NCBI GenBank assembly: GCA_000751295.2
Contig: CCMO02000001.1
Coordinates: 2,467,501-2,531,500, forward strand
DNA: 64,000 nucleotides
Direction of reading: 5' to 3'
From: a bacterium YEK0313
GTDB taxonomy: Bacteria; Pseudomonadota; Alphaproteobacteria; Rhizobiales; Phreatobacteraceae
The translations under genes and the position numbers were made by a program. This document shows, in pieces, positions 33,979 through 43,280 of this stretch. The notes beneath the pieces are model-generated. The model was not told the origin of the DNA, did no database searches, and saw only the letters and a program-made list of their open reading frames with translations. Position 1 is the first letter of the stretch. The number at the start of each line of letters is the position of its first letter.

Positions 33979-34878
33979 GGCGTTCTGCCAGGCGAGATAG
34001 GCGTTCAGTCCATCGACCAGGGCGTCGAACACGATCCGGCAGCGCCGGCTCGATCGCAGGTCCTCGTGCATGGCCACCCATGTGTCGAGGCCGAGCATGA
34101 AGGCATCCGGCAGCAGCGGCACGAGATCCGGATCACGCCGGGCTATGCCGATCTGGCAGCCGCCGATGCCGTAGCCGGCGCGGATCATGGCGAGCTGGGC
34201 GAGGTCGCTGTCGGCGCGCAGCGCGAACATCATCCGGTCGAAGCCGGCGACGCGGCGGCGCATGCTGCGGATCGCCGGCGTCTCCCTGTCGAAGCCGATG
34301 AGCGTGTGCCGCGCGAGATCCTCGATCCGTTCGGGCCGTCCGGCCCGCGCAATGTAATGGCGGCTGGCATGCAGCCCGACCTTGATCTCGCCGATCCGCC
34401 TGGCGACCAGTGCCTCCTGCGTCGGCCCGACCATGCGCACGGCGATATCGGCCTCGCGGCGGATCAGGTCCTCGACCGCGCTCGACAGGGCGAGCTCGAA
34501 GACGAGTTCGGGATGGCGCTCGCGCAAGGGTGTCAGGATGGCGGGCAGAACCTCGATTCCGATCATTTCGCTCGCCGCGATCCGGACGACGCCGCGCACG
34601 GCCTCGCGCTCGCCTGAGGCGGCGCGCACCAGCGCCGCTGCCGTGGCGGCGAGGCTTTCGGCATAGGGCCGCAGCTGCAGCGCCGCATCGGTCGGCTGCA
34701 AGCCCTGCTGGGAACGGGTGAACAGTTCGAGCCCGAGCGCGGTTTCGAGGGCGTCGACGTGCCGGCCGATGGTTGGCTGCGTCAGGCCCAGTGCGCGGGC
34801 TGCGCCGGACAGGGAGCCTTCGTCCAACACGGCGAGCAGGCTCCGGTAGAGATCCCAGTCGGGGGCGGTCGTAGCCAT
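33973..34878 (-). CDS. LysR-family transcriptional regulator
   Basis: A 301-residue LysR regulator: HTH at residues about 7-50 (LYRSLLAVLDEGSLSGAARALG, then LTQPTIGRHVDALE), effector domain after residue 90. The start at 34878 was chosen because it lies just before the HTH; an ATG at 34905 would add nine residues. A perfect 6-bp dyad overlaps that start codon and fits a LysR autoregulation box. Divergent from an epimerase gene 92 bases away, which is its likely target. It belongs to the subgroup with short N-termini and a SEMIG-like effector domain start. Confidence 0.85.
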   Translation of the reverse strand: MATTAPDWDLYRSLLAVLDEGSLSGAARALGLTQPTIGRHVDALETALGLELFTRSQQGLQPTDAALQLRPYAESLAATAAALVRAASGEREAVRGVVRIAASEMIGIEVLPAILTPLRERHPELVFELALSSAVEDLIRREADIAVRMVGPTQEALVARRIGEIKVGLHASRHYIARAGRPERIEDLARHTLIGFDRETPAIRSMRRRVAGFDRMMFALRADSDLAQLAMIRAGYGIGGCQIGIARRDPDLVPLLPDAFMLGLDTWVAMHEDLRSSRRCRIVFDALVDGLNAYLAWQNAS

Positions 34879-34890
34879 ACATTCATGTAT
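34877..34890. promoter_or_regulatory. LysR-type dyad in the divergent gap
   Basis: ATACAT-TC-ATGTAT is a perfect 6-bp inverted repeat (34877-34882 and 34885-34890) that overlaps the LysR start codon. It resembles a LysR recognition box, and its position fits autorepression. Confidence 0.45.
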
Positions 34891-34970
34891 ATCGTCTGCA
34901 CTCATTTCGCCAATTTTCTTTTGACCCGTGGCGATCGATCTTCCGACCGTGCTTGACCAAGGAGATCGAC

Positions 34971-35948
34971 ATGACGCGGACAGAGACGGCACTGGTTCTC
35001 GGCGCGACCGGCGGCATCGGCGGCGAAGTCGCGCGCCGACTCGCCGCGCGCGGCTGGCACGTGAAGGCGCTCAATCGCAGCGCGGCGCGCCAGGCCGAGC
35101 CCGGCCTTGCCTGGGTTCAGGGCGATGCGATGCGGCCCGCCGACGTGATCGCCGCCGCCGAAGGCGCCGCCCTGATCGTTCATGCGGTCAATCCGCCGGG
35201 CTATCGGCGCTGGGAGGAACTGGTCCTGCCGATGCTGGACAGCAGCATCGCCGCGGCGCGCGCCTCGGGCGCCCGCATCCTGCTGCCGGGTACGGTCTAC
35301 AACTACGGTGCCGACGCCTATCGCCGGCCCATCGCCGAGGACGCGCCGCAGAATCCGCTAACGCGCAAGGGCAGGGTGCGGGTGGAGATGGAGCGGCGCC
35401 TGAAGGCGGCCGCCGGCGAAGGCGTCAGGACGCTGATCGTGCGGGCCGGCGACTTCTTCGGGCCACGTGCGGCCAATAATTGGTTCTCGCAGGGGCTGGT
35501 GAAGCCCGGCCGCCCCGTGACCCGCATCACCTATCCGGGCCGGCCCGGCACCGGCCATCAATGGGCCTATCTGCCCGATGTCGCGGAAACGATGATCCGG
35601 CTGGTCGAGCGCGAGGCGGAGCTTGCCGATTTCGCCTGCTACCATATGGATGGTCATTGGGATGCCGACGGGCGCGCCATGGTGGCGGCGATCGGGCGGG
35701 CCGCCGGCACACCGGCGCCGCGCGTCTCGGCCTTCCCCTGGTGGCTGGCGGCGCTCGCATCACCGATCGTGCCGCTGTTCCGCGAGTTGCGCGAAATGCG
35801 CTATCTCTGGCAGGAGCCGGTGCGCCTGGACAATGCGCGGCTCAGGGCATTGCTCGGCGACGAACCGCGGACGCCGCTCGACGAGGCCGTGCGCGCGACA
35901 TTGAGGGGACTTGGAGCATTGGGGCAGGGCGGAGAGGCCGATCATTGA
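34971..35948 (+). CDS. NAD(P)-dependent epimerase/dehydratase-like protein
   Basis: A 325-residue Rossmann-fold protein of the extended SDR/atypical NmrA-like group. The nucleotide-binding motif GATGGIGGEVARRL is at residues about 9-22. YNYGAD near residue 115 replaces a strict YxxxK, so catalysis may differ from classical epimerases. The ATG at 34971 has AAGGAG seven bases upstream, so the TTG at 34953 is not needed. It is divergent from a LysR gene and overlaps the next LysR gene by 4 bases. Substrate unknown; nucleotide sugars or small ketones are possible. Confidence 0.8.
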   Translation: MTRTETALVLGATGGIGGEVARRLAARGWHVKALNRSAARQAEPGLAWVQGDAMRPADVIAAAEGAALIVHAVNPPGYRRWEELVLPMLDSSIAAARASGARILLPGTVYNYGADAYRRPIAEDAPQNPLTRKGRVRVEMERRLKAAAGEGVRTLIVRAGDFFGPRAANNWFSQGLVKPGRPVTRITYPGRPGTGHQWAYLPDVAETMIRLVEREAELADFACYHMDGHWDADGRAMVAAIGRAAGTPAPRVSAFPWWLAALASPIVPLFRELREMRYLWQEPVRLDNARLRALLGDEPRTPLDEAVRATLRGLGALGQGGEADH

Positions 35949-36871
35949 ACACACGCTTTCTCGAAGCCTTCGTCTGGGTGGCGCGGCTTGGCAGCTTTCG
36001 CGGAGCGGCCGATCGGCTGAACCTGACGCAGGCGGCGATTTCGAGCCGCATCGCCTCGCTCGAGGAGGATTTCGGCCAGAAGCTGTTCGATCGTGATCCG
36101 CGCGAGCTGAAGTTGACCGCCGCCGGGCGGGTGCTGCTGCCCTATGCCGAGCGCATGCTGGAAATCGGCCGGGACATGCAGACGGCGGTGCGGACGGGAT
36201 CGGAGCTCTCGGGCACGCTGCGCATCGGGGTGGTCGAGACCATCGTCCATACCTGGCTGATCGATTTCCTCGACGAGCTGAAGCGCCGGCATGGCGGCCT
36301 GGAGATCCAGCTCACGGCCGAGCCGACCCATCGGCTGCACGAGGATCTGCGGCGCGGCCAGACCGACGTCGCGATCCAGACCGATGCGATCCTGGACGAA
36401 TCCGTGCGCAACCGCGAGATCGGCCTGATGCCGATGGGCTGGGTCGGCCCGGGCGGCGGACAGGCCGGCCGTCGCGTCCTGACGCTGGCCGAGCTGGCCG
36501 AGCAGCCGCTGATCGCCATGACGCGCGGGTCGCAGCCGCATCTTGCGCTGCTCGACACCTGCCGGCGCGAAGACGTGACGCCCAAGACGATCCATTGCAT
36601 CAGCTCGATCGCCGCGATCATCCGCCTCGCGACGGCCGGCTTCGGCGCTGCCGTGCTGCCGCTCGCCGCGATCCGCGAGGAACTTGCCGATGGGCGCCTG
36701 GCGATCATCCCCTGTTCGGCCAATCTCGGGCCGCTGCGGCTGGTGGTGAGCCACCGGATCGACCCGACCAACCGCGCTTCGGAGGTGGTCGCCGCGCTCG
36801 CCTACGAGACGGCGCTGGCCTTCGCCGAGCGCGTCGGCGCGCCGATGGCGGTGCCGCCGACGGGCGGCTGA
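35945..36871 (+). CDS. LysR-family transcriptional regulator (TTG start)
   Basis: A 308-residue LysR regulator whose best start is a TTG at 35945, overlapping the TGA of the epimerase gene (TTGA). The N-terminus reads LNTRFLEAFVWVARLGSFRGAA, which is exactly where family members begin, with the HTH LTQAAISSRI at about 28-37. An ATG in the right place is absent; GGAG lies ten bases upstream. The effector domain follows from about residue 90. It is probably co-transcribed with the epimerase and may control the amidase/transporter unit downstream. Confidence 0.8.
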   Translation: MNTRFLEAFVWVARLGSFRGAADRLNLTQAAISSRIASLEEDFGQKLFDRDPRELKLTAAGRVLLPYAERMLEIGRDMQTAVRTGSELSGTLRIGVVETIVHTWLIDFLDELKRRHGGLEIQLTAEPTHRLHEDLRRGQTDVAIQTDAILDESVRNREIGLMPMGWVGPGGGQAGRRVLTLAELAEQPLIAMTRGSQPHLALLDTCRREDVTPKTIHCISSIAAIIRLATAGFGAAVLPLAAIREELADGRLAIIPCSANLGPLRLVVSHRIDPTNRASEVVAALAYETALAFAERVGAPMAVPPTGG

Positions 36872-36909
36872 CGCAGAAAAATCTATCGCCGGCCATCAAA
36901 ATAACCCGT

Positions 36910-36938
36910 TTGACCGCTGGCTGCCGTGACATCGATAT
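36910..36938 (+). promoter_or_regulatory. Promoter before the ferredoxin-fold/amidase operon
   Basis: TTGACC (36910-36915), 17 bases, CGATAT (36933-36938): a good match to the alphaproteobacterial pattern TTGAC-N17-CTATAT. The start of transcription would be near 36945, about 25-30 bases before the first gene. Confidence 0.5.
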
Positions 36939-36973
36939 GACGGCCCAACTTTGCCAGTCTAGCGAGGATGGGA

Positions 36974-37642
36974 ATGGCCGATCAGTCGAATTGCCCAGGG
37001 CTTCTGTTCGTCTGGACCAATATCGATCCGTTGCACGAGGCTGACTTCAACAAGTGGTACGACCGCGAACACGTCGAGGAACGTATTGCGATCAAGGGAT
37101 TTGTGGTCGGCGCGCGCTATATTGCCAGCAAGGCGCCGCGCAAATATCTCGGTCTCTACCGTACCGACGATCTCGGCGTGTTCACCAGCCCGGAATACAA
37201 GCAGGCCTTCGCCCACCAGACGCCCTGGTCGGTGACCAATTTCGGCCGCATGAGCGATGCCATGCGTCGCGTCTGCGCGATCACGGCCGAAAGCGGCATC
37301 GGCGCCGGTACCTGGCTCGCCATCATCAGGCTCGGCCGCCTGCCGCAGGGCGCTGATCTCGCGACGCTGGCCGATCTCGGCCGCACCGCTGCCGGCCGGG
37401 ACGGCGTCATCGCCACGCGCCTCCTGGAGCCCGACGCCGCGCTCTCGACGCCGCTGCCGGCCGAACCGACCGAGAACCGCCTGCTCGATCCGATGCTGCT
37501 CGTCGAGGGCACGTCGGAGGCTGCGGTGATGGCCGCCGCGGAGGCGGTCGCCGGCGAACTCGGCATCGTGGCCGGCGAGATCGCGACGCTGCAGATGATG
37601 TGGCGCCTGCAATCGAGCGAAATTCCGCAGCGTGCGGCCTGA
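36974..37642 (+). CDS. Ferredoxin-fold (Dabb/EthD-like) hypothetical protein
   Basis: A 222-residue protein with two similar halves of about 100 residues each. The first half has FVWTNIDPLHEADFNKWYDREHVEER, a pattern also seen in stress-responsive A/B barrel and EthD-like proteins, where the WYDREH segment lines the dimer pocket. I cannot assign a reaction. ATG 36974 has GAGG six bases upstream and is preferred to ATG 36968, which immediately follows the GAGG. It lies 11 bases before an amidase gene on the same strand, so it probably belongs to the same catabolic unit, perhaps as a substrate-binding or decarboxylase-like partner. Confidence 0.65.
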   Translation: MADQSNCPGLLFVWTNIDPLHEADFNKWYDREHVEERIAIKGFVVGARYIASKAPRKYLGLYRTDDLGVFTSPEYKQAFAHQTPWSVTNFGRMSDAMRRVCAITAESGIGAGTWLAIIRLGRLPQGADLATLADLGRTAAGRDGVIATRLLEPDAALSTPLPAEPTENRLLDPMLLVEGTSEAAVMAAAEAVAGELGIVAGEIATLQMMWRLQSSEIPQRAA

Positions 37643-37653
37643 GGCGAGGTGCC

Positions 37654-38979
37654 ATGACGTCGACCGCTTCCGCGCCTGCCACCACCCGTTCGGCCGCCGC
37701 ATCGCGGCTCGACCAGGTCCTTGACCGCATCGCAGCCGGTGGGCGAGGCAAGGTCTCGGCCTTCACCCGCCTTTATCCGGACGCGGCGCGGGCCGCGGCC
37801 CTTGCCAGCGATTGGCGCCGGGCCGAAGGGGCGGGGCTCGGCCCGCTCGACGGTCGCATCCTGTCGGTCAAGGATCTCTTCGACATTGCCGGCGAGACGA
37901 CCGCGGCCGGCTCTGTCGTCCTGAGGGATCAGCCGCCGGCCGCGGCCGACGCTCCGGTGATCGCGCGGCTGAAACAGGCCGGCGCCGTCATCGTCGGCAA
38001 GACCGTGATGACGGAGTTCGCCTTCTCGGCCGTCGGCCTCAATCCGCATGACGGCAATGTCGACAACCCGCGCGCTCCGGGGCGCGTTGCGGGCGGCTCG
38101 TCCACCGGTGCCGTGGTCTCGGTGGTCGATGGCACGAGCGACATCGCGATCGGCTCCGATACTGGCGGCTCGCTGCGCATTCCCGCGGCGCTGTCCGGAG
38201 CGGTCGGTTTCAAGCCCACCGCCGGCCGCGTGCCGACGTCGGGCGCGTTTTCCCTGTCGTCGACGCTCGACGTGGTCGGTGCGATCGCCGGCAGCGTGGC
38301 CGATTGCGCCCTGGCCGACGCCGTTCTCGCGGGGGAGAGCGCATATGGACTGGCCCCGGTTCCGGCCGCGGCGGTGCGGCTCGTCGTGCCGCGCGGCCGG
38401 CTGTTCGCCGACATGGAGCCGGTCGTCGCGGAGGCCTTCGAGACGGCGCTCAGCCGCTTGCGCGCGGCCGGCATGACGATCGCGGAGGGCGGGCTCGAAG
38501 CCGAGCTCGACCGTCTGGCGGAGATCGATGCGATCGGTGCCTTCACCGCGATCGAACTGGCCGCGACCTTGCGCGAACGGGGCGTCGGCAGTCTCGATCG
38601 CGTCGACCCGAAGACCCAGGCCCGGATCGAGGCCGGCGCTGGCAAGGCCGCTCCTGACTATGTCCGCATGGTCAGGCTGCGCGAGCGCCTGGTCGGCGAT
38701 GTTGCCGCCGGCATGGCCGACGGCACGGTCTTCGTGCTGCCGACGGTGCCGGTGACGGCCCCGCCGATCGCGGAGGTGCTCGACGATACCGCCTTCCATC
38801 GCGTGAACGGCCTCGTCCTGCGCAATCCGCGCGTCGCCAATCTCTTCGACTGCCCCGCAATCTCGCTGCCGATGGCGACCGGTGGCCTGCCGGCCGGGCT
38901 GATGCTGATGGGGCGGCGCGGCTCCGACCGCAGCCTTCTCGCCATCGCCGCCGCGGTCGAAGCCGCGCTGGCGCGCTGA
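37654..38979 (+). CDS. Amidase signature family enzyme
   Basis: A 441-residue amidase signature enzyme. The Ser-cisSer-Lys triad is visible as Lys73 (SVKDLFD), Ser149/150 (GGSSTGA) and Ser173 (SDTGGSLR). GFKPTAGRVPTSG also belongs to the family. It hydrolyses a small amide to acid and ammonia, or an ester or urea analogue; the gene cannot be distinguished from allophanate hydrolase-like or indoleacetamide hydrolase-like relatives by sight. It follows the ferredoxin-fold gene closely and is followed 98 bases later by an MHS transporter. Confidence 0.85.
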   Translation: MTSTASAPATTRSAAASRLDQVLDRIAAGGRGKVSAFTRLYPDAARAAALASDWRRAEGAGLGPLDGRILSVKDLFDIAGETTAAGSVVLRDQPPAAADAPVIARLKQAGAVIVGKTVMTEFAFSAVGLNPHDGNVDNPRAPGRVAGGSSTGAVVSVVDGTSDIAIGSDTGGSLRIPAALSGAVGFKPTAGRVPTSGAFSLSSTLDVVGAIAGSVADCALADAVLAGESAYGLAPVPAAAVRLVVPRGRLFADMEPVVAEAFETALSRLRAAGMTIAEGGLEAELDRLAEIDAIGAFTAIELAATLRERGVGSLDRVDPKTQARIEAGAGKAAPDYVRMVRLRERLVGDVAAGMADGTVFVLPTVPVTAPPIAEVLDDTAFHRVNGLVLRNPRVANLFDCPAISLPMATGGLPAGLMLMGRRGSDRSLLAIAAAVEAALAR

Positions 38980-39077
38980 CGGGCGGTTCTTCGACAGATA
39001 TCGGGCCGCGACGGCGCCGCCGTCCCGGCCCGGGCGTTCAACAGGCATTGCGCCAATCCAGCAAGGGGAAAAACCAG

Positions 39078-40382
39078 ATGACGGCCACGACCGCCAGCCA
39101 TACGCCCGCCGAAAGTCCCGACATGCGCAAGCTGGCCTCGGCCAGCCTGATCGGCACCACGCTCGAATGGTACGAATTCACCATCTACAACACGATGGCG
39201 GCGCTGATCTTCAACAAGGTCTTCTTTCCCTCGTTCGACCCGCTGGTCGGCATCATCCTGGCCTTTTCCACCTATGCCGTCGGCTATGTCTCGCGCCCCT
39301 TCGGCGGCGTGCTGTTCGGCCATCTCGGCGACAAGCTCGGCCGCCGTTTCGTGCTGGTCGCGACCCTCGTCCTGATGGGCGTGACCACGCTGCTCATGGG
39401 CCTGCTGCCGACCTATGAGACCATCGGCATCGCCAGCCCGATCCTGCTCGTGCTGTTGCGCTTCGTTCAGGGCGTCGCGCTCGGCGGCGAATGGGCCGGC
39501 GCCGTGCTGCTGTCGGTGGAGCACGGCCGCCAGGACCGGCGCGGCCTCAACGCCTCGTTCACGCAGATGGGCCCGTCGGCGGGCACGCTGATCGCCACCG
39601 CCGTCATCGCGCTGGTGACGCTGTCGCTGTCGGATCAGGACTTCCTGGCCTGGGGCTGGCGCATTCCCTTCATCCTGAGCGTCGTGCTCGTCATTTTCGG
39701 CCTCTGGATCCGGCGCGGCGTCGAGGAGACGCCGATGTTCAAGGAGATGGAGGAGCACAATACCAAGGCCGAGGCGCCGATCGGCGAGGTGCTGGGCCAG
39801 CACTGGCGCCGGCTCGTCCTGGCCGGCGGCGTGCGCATCGGCTCGGACGTGCTCTATGCGCTCGTCGTCGTGTTCATCCTGACCTATGTCACCCAGGTGC
39901 TGAACCTGCCCCGCTCGCTGGCGCTGACCGCCGTGCTGGTCGGGGCCGGCTTCAACGCCCTGGCCGTGCCGCTGTTCGGGCTGCTGTCCGACAAGATCGG
40001 CCGGCGTCCGGTCTATGCCTTCGGTGCGCTGGGCGGCGTCGTCTGGGCCTTCGCCTTCTTCGTGCTGCTCGACACCCGCGAGCCGCTGATGATCGTGCTC
40101 GGCGCGACGGTCGGCCTCCTCTTCCACGCGGCGATGTACGGTCCGCAGGCCGCCTTCATCGTCGAGCAGTTCCCGACCCATGTTCGCTATAGCGGCGCCT
40201 CGCTCGCCTATACGTTCGCCGGTGTCGTCGGCGGCGGCTTCGCGCCGCTGATCATCGCGACGCTGTTCCAGCGCTACGGCACGACCACGGCCATTTCGCT
40301 CTATGTCGTGGCGGCGCTCGCCATTACCCTGACGATGCTGGCCGTGGCCCGCGAGACCTATCGGGCGCATCTCAGCGAATAG
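39078..40382 (+). CDS. MFS transporter, MHS family
   Basis: A 434-residue carrier of the MHS type, with SLIGTTLEWYEFTIYN (helix 1), SRPFGGVLFGHLGDKLGRR (loop 2-3), FVQGVALGGEWAGAVLL and GPQAAFIVEQFPTHVRYSG. Its length is normal for the family. ATG 39078 has AAGGGG upstream. It probably imports the amidase substrate or another carboxylate as a proton symporter. The upstream unit reads in the same direction. Confidence 0.85.
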   Translation: MTATTASHTPAESPDMRKLASASLIGTTLEWYEFTIYNTMAALIFNKVFFPSFDPLVGIILAFSTYAVGYVSRPFGGVLFGHLGDKLGRRFVLVATLVLMGVTTLLMGLLPTYETIGIASPILLVLLRFVQGVALGGEWAGAVLLSVEHGRQDRRGLNASFTQMGPSAGTLIATAVIALVTLSLSDQDFLAWGWRIPFILSVVLVIFGLWIRRGVEETPMFKEMEEHNTKAEAPIGEVLGQHWRRLVLAGGVRIGSDVLYALVVVFILTYVTQVLNLPRSLALTAVLVGAGFNALAVPLFGLLSDKIGRRPVYAFGALGGVVWAFAFFVLLDTREPLMIVLGATVGLLFHAAMYGPQAAFIVEQFPTHVRYSGASLAYTFAGVVGGGFAPLIIATLFQRYGTTTAISLYVVAALAITLTMLAVARETYRAHLSE

Positions 40383-40411
40383 GGTGCTGCGCCGGTTCCG
40401 GAATGCAAAAA

Positions 40412-40439
40412 GGCCCTTTCCCGCGCGCGGGGGAGGGCC
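40412..40439. terminator. Hairpin with A-tract on the plus strand
   Basis: GGCCCTTTCCCGC pairs with GCGGGGGAGGGCC (two G-U type positions). On the plus strand A5 precedes it; read on the minus strand T5 follows it, so it would terminate minus-strand transcripts. No minus-strand gene is near, so it may only mark the end of the transporter transcript. Confidence 0.35.
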
Positions 40440-40469
40440 GCTGGACGTCGACCCGCCGGAGGCAGCGCG

Positions 40470-41315
40470 ATGACGCGGATCCTGATGACGACGGACGGTG
40501 TCGTTCGCTATGCCGTCGAGCGCGATTGGGCGAAGCTGCCCGCCGGGGCCGAATTCGGGCCGATCAGTCAGCTCTCCGTGCGGCGCGACGGCCGGGTGGT
40601 GGTCGTCCAGCGCAGCGCGCCGGCGGTCCTGGTCTTCGCTCCGGACGGCCGGCTCGAGACGTCATGGCACCATCCGCAATTGCCGAGCGTGCATGGCGTC
40701 GCGCTGGATGCCCACGGCAATCTGTTCATCACCTCGTTCGACGCTCATCAGGTGCTGCGCTTCGACGCGCAGGGCGGGATCACGCTGGAGCTCGGCCGGT
40801 TCAATCATCCCTCCTGGGGCGCTCCGTTCAACCATCCGACGGACATCGCGGTCGCGTCCGACGGCGAAATCTACGTCACCGATGGGTACGGCAATGCCCG
40901 GGTGCATCGTTTCACGCCCGACGGCGCGCTGATCGCGAGCTGGGGCGCGCCGGGAGCTGCGCCTGGCGAGTTCGCCTGTCCGCACGGCATCTGGGTCACC
41001 GCAGACGACAGGGTTCTGGTGCTCGACCGCGACAACAGCCGCATCCAGGTGTTCGGCCGCGGCGGCGATCTCCTGGCGGTCTGGACCGGCTTCACCAAGC
41101 CGATGGACATCTGGGGCAGCGCCGGCGGCGACCTCTTCGTCTCCGACCAGACGCCGCGCATCGTCAGGCTCGACGGCAACGGGCGGGTGAAAGGCGCGAT
41201 GCGCGCCTTTTCGGTCTATCCCCATGGCCTGTGGGGCGACGGGGAGGGCAATCTGTTCGTCGCCGAGCAATTGCCCTCCGGCATCGCCAAGTACCGCATG
41301 ATCGGGCCGGCCTGA
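40470..41315 (+). CDS. NHL-repeat beta-propeller protein
   Basis: A 281-residue protein made of about six NHL-type blades. The recurring pattern is hydrophobic-x-D-G/N-x-hydrophobic-Y/F-V-T-D/S (for example GEIYVTDGYGN, DDRVLVLDRDN, GDLFVSDQ, GNLFVAEQ). There is no signal peptide, so it may act in the cytoplasm or be exported in an unrecognised way. Some NHL proteins are lactonases or peptidyl-glycine lyases; no catalytic metal ligands can be assigned by sight. The gene overlaps a terminator-like hairpin at its stop codon. Confidence 0.75.
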   Translation: MTRILMTTDGVVRYAVERDWAKLPAGAEFGPISQLSVRRDGRVVVVQRSAPAVLVFAPDGRLETSWHHPQLPSVHGVALDAHGNLFITSFDAHQVLRFDAQGGITLELGRFNHPSWGAPFNHPTDIAVASDGEIYVTDGYGNARVHRFTPDGALIASWGAPGAAPGEFACPHGIWVTADDRVLVLDRDNSRIQVFGRGGDLLAVWTGFTKPMDIWGSAGGDLFVSDQTPRIVRLDGNGRVKGAMRAFSVYPHGLWGDGEGNLFVAEQLPSGIAKYRMIGPA

Positions 41316-41338
41316 TCCTGGATCAGGCCACCGGCCCG
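41303..41338. terminator. Bulged long hairpin between NHL and htpG genes
   Basis: CGGGCCGGCCTGATCC (41303-41318) pairs with GGATCAGG (41320-41327) and CCGGCCCG (41331-41338) across a 3-base bulge. It spans the stop codon of the NHL gene and lies five bases before the end of htpG, so it could terminate both convergent transcripts. No U tract. Confidence 0.5.
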
Positions 41339-41342
41339 GGCG

Positions 41343-43241
41343 TCAGGCCGAGGGCTTGAGGCCGCGGGCGATGAGGCGTCCGAGGCGGCCGGAAAAGGCC
41401 TTGGCGTCGATCGGCCGCTCGCCGTCGAGAATCTGGGCCTCGTCGAGCAGCAGGCGCGCTGCGTCCTCGCGGAAGGCCGCCTCGTCCTCGCCGAGCGCCG
41501 CGAGCCTGACCACGAGATCGTGGCCCGGATTGATCTCGAGCACGGGCTTGGCGGCGGAAGGGATCCGGCCCGCTCCCGCCAGCAGCTTTTCCAGCTGCCG
41601 GTCCATGCCGTGATCGGGCGCCACCAGGCAGACCGCGCTCTCGGTCAGGCGGTCGGAGGCCCGGACATCGGAGACCTCGTCGCCCAGCGTCTGCTTGACG
41701 AAGGCGATGAAGGCGGTGACCGCCTCGCTCGCCTGCGGGGACGGCGCGGTCTCACCTTCCGCGAGCGGGATCAGCTGAAGGTCGGTTGCGCCCTGGGTGA
41801 CCGACTTGAAGGGCTTGCCCTGATAGTCGATGCCGGCGGTCACCCAGAAGCTGTCGACCTGGTCGGGCAGCAGCAGCACCTCGATGCCGCGCGCGCGGAA
41901 GCCTTCGAGTTGCGGCGAGGCGGCCAGCCGCTCGAGATCGGAGCCGGTGACGTAGTAGATCGCGGTCTGGTTCTCCTTCAGCGCCTCGACATAGTCCTTC
42001 AGCGAACGCCAGCCGCCGCCGGCGGCGGTGGTCTTGAAGCGGGCGAGGCCGAGCAGCGTCTCGCGGCGCTCGAAATCCTCGTAGAGGCCCTCCTTCAGGA
42101 CCGGACCGAACGTCTCCCAGATCGTGGCATAGCTGTCCGCGTCGTTGCTGGCGAGCTTGTCGAGTTCCGACAGGACACGATGCGTGACGCCTTTCTTGAT
42201 CGCGCCGAGAATGGCGCTTTCCTGGATCATCTCGCGCGAGACGTTGAGCGGCAGATCGGCCGAATCCACCAGGCCGCGCACGAAGCGCAGGTAGCGCGGC
42301 AGAAGTTCGGCCTCGTCGGTGATGAAGACGCGCTTCACGTAGAGCTTCATCCGGCCATGCCGGTCGGGGTCGAAGAGATCGAACGGCTTGGAGCCGGGCA
42401 CGAAGGCGAGCACGGAATATTCGTGCCGGCCTTCGGCACGGTAGTGCAGCGTCAGGGCCGGCTTGTCGAACTGGCCGGCGACGCTGCGGTAGAAATCGGC
42501 ATAGTCGTCTTCGCTGATCTCGGACTTCGGCTTGGTCCAAAGCGCCGCGCCGTCGGCGATCTCGGCCGGTTCCGCGCCCGGCTTGTCCAGGATGGAGATC
42601 GGCACCGGCACGTGGCCGGACTGGGCCTTGACGATGCGCTCCAGCGTCGCCCGCTCGGCATAGGCCTTGGCGTCCTCCATCAGGTGCAGCACGACCCGAG
42701 TGCCGCGGGCGGGTGCCTCCGCGAGATCGACATGGCCGACCGTATAGGAGCCCTTGCCGTCCGACGACCAGATGGCGGCTTCCTCCGTGCCGGCCCGGCG
42801 CGAGACGACGTCCACCTTGTCGGCCACCATGAAGACCGAATAGAAGCCGACGCCGAACTGTCCGATCAGCTGCGCGCCGTCGCCGCTCTTGCTGGCCTCG
42901 ATGCGTTCCATGAACGCCTTGGTGCCCGAGCGGGCGATGGTGCCGAGCGCTTCCACCATGTCGGCAAGGCTCATGCCGATGCCGTTGTCCTCGACCGTCA
43001 GGCGGCGATTGTCGGGATCGAGGGCCAGCGTGATCCGCGGTTGCGGGTCGTCGCCGAGCAGGGCCGGGGAGGCGATGGCCTCGTAGCGCAGCTTCTCGCA
43101 GGCATCGGCCGCATTGGACACGAGCTCGCGCAGGAACACGTCCTTGTCCGAATAGACCGAATGCACCATCAGGTGCAGCAGCTTGGCGACATCGGCCTCG
43201 AAGGAGCGGCTTTCGGGGGCAGCGGCGTCGGCGGTCGTCAT
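41343..43241 (-). CDS. htpG: Molecular chaperone HtpG (Hsp90)
   Basis: A 632-residue Hsp90. The GHKL ATP site is obvious: ELVSNAADACEKL, DNGIGM and GQFGVGFYSVFMV within the first 130 residues. The middle domain has RYLRFVRGLVDSADLPLNVSREM, the Hsp90 signature, and the C-terminal dimerisation domain follows. Length is normal for bacterial HtpG. It refolds and stabilises client proteins in the cytoplasm. A heat-shock-type promoter lies about 40-70 bases upstream, so induction by RpoH is likely. It stands alone with convergent and divergent neighbours. Confidence 0.98.
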   Translation of the reverse strand: MTTADAAAPESRSFEADVAKLLHLMVHSVYSDKDVFLRELVSNAADACEKLRYEAIASPALLGDDPQPRITLALDPDNRRLTVEDNGIGMSLADMVEALGTIARSGTKAFMERIEASKSGDGAQLIGQFGVGFYSVFMVADKVDVVSRRAGTEEAAIWSSDGKGSYTVGHVDLAEAPARGTRVVLHLMEDAKAYAERATLERIVKAQSGHVPVPISILDKPGAEPAEIADGAALWTKPKSEISEDDYADFYRSVAGQFDKPALTLHYRAEGRHEYSVLAFVPGSKPFDLFDPDRHGRMKLYVKRVFITDEAELLPRYLRFVRGLVDSADLPLNVSREMIQESAILGAIKKGVTHRVLSELDKLASNDADSYATIWETFGPVLKEGLYEDFERRETLLGLARFKTTAAGGGWRSLKDYVEALKENQTAIYYVTGSDLERLAASPQLEGFRARGIEVLLLPDQVDSFWVTAGIDYQGKPFKSVTQGATDLQLIPLAEGETAPSPQASEAVTAFIAFVKQTLGDEVSDVRASDRLTESAVCLVAPDHGMDRQLEKLLAGAGRIPSAAKPVLEINPGHDLVVRLAALGEDEAAFREDAARLLLDEAQILDGERPIDAKAFSGRLGRLIARGLKPSA

Positions 43242-43280
43242 GGCGATCTTCAGATCTCTGTTTGTTGCGGACGAGCGACG

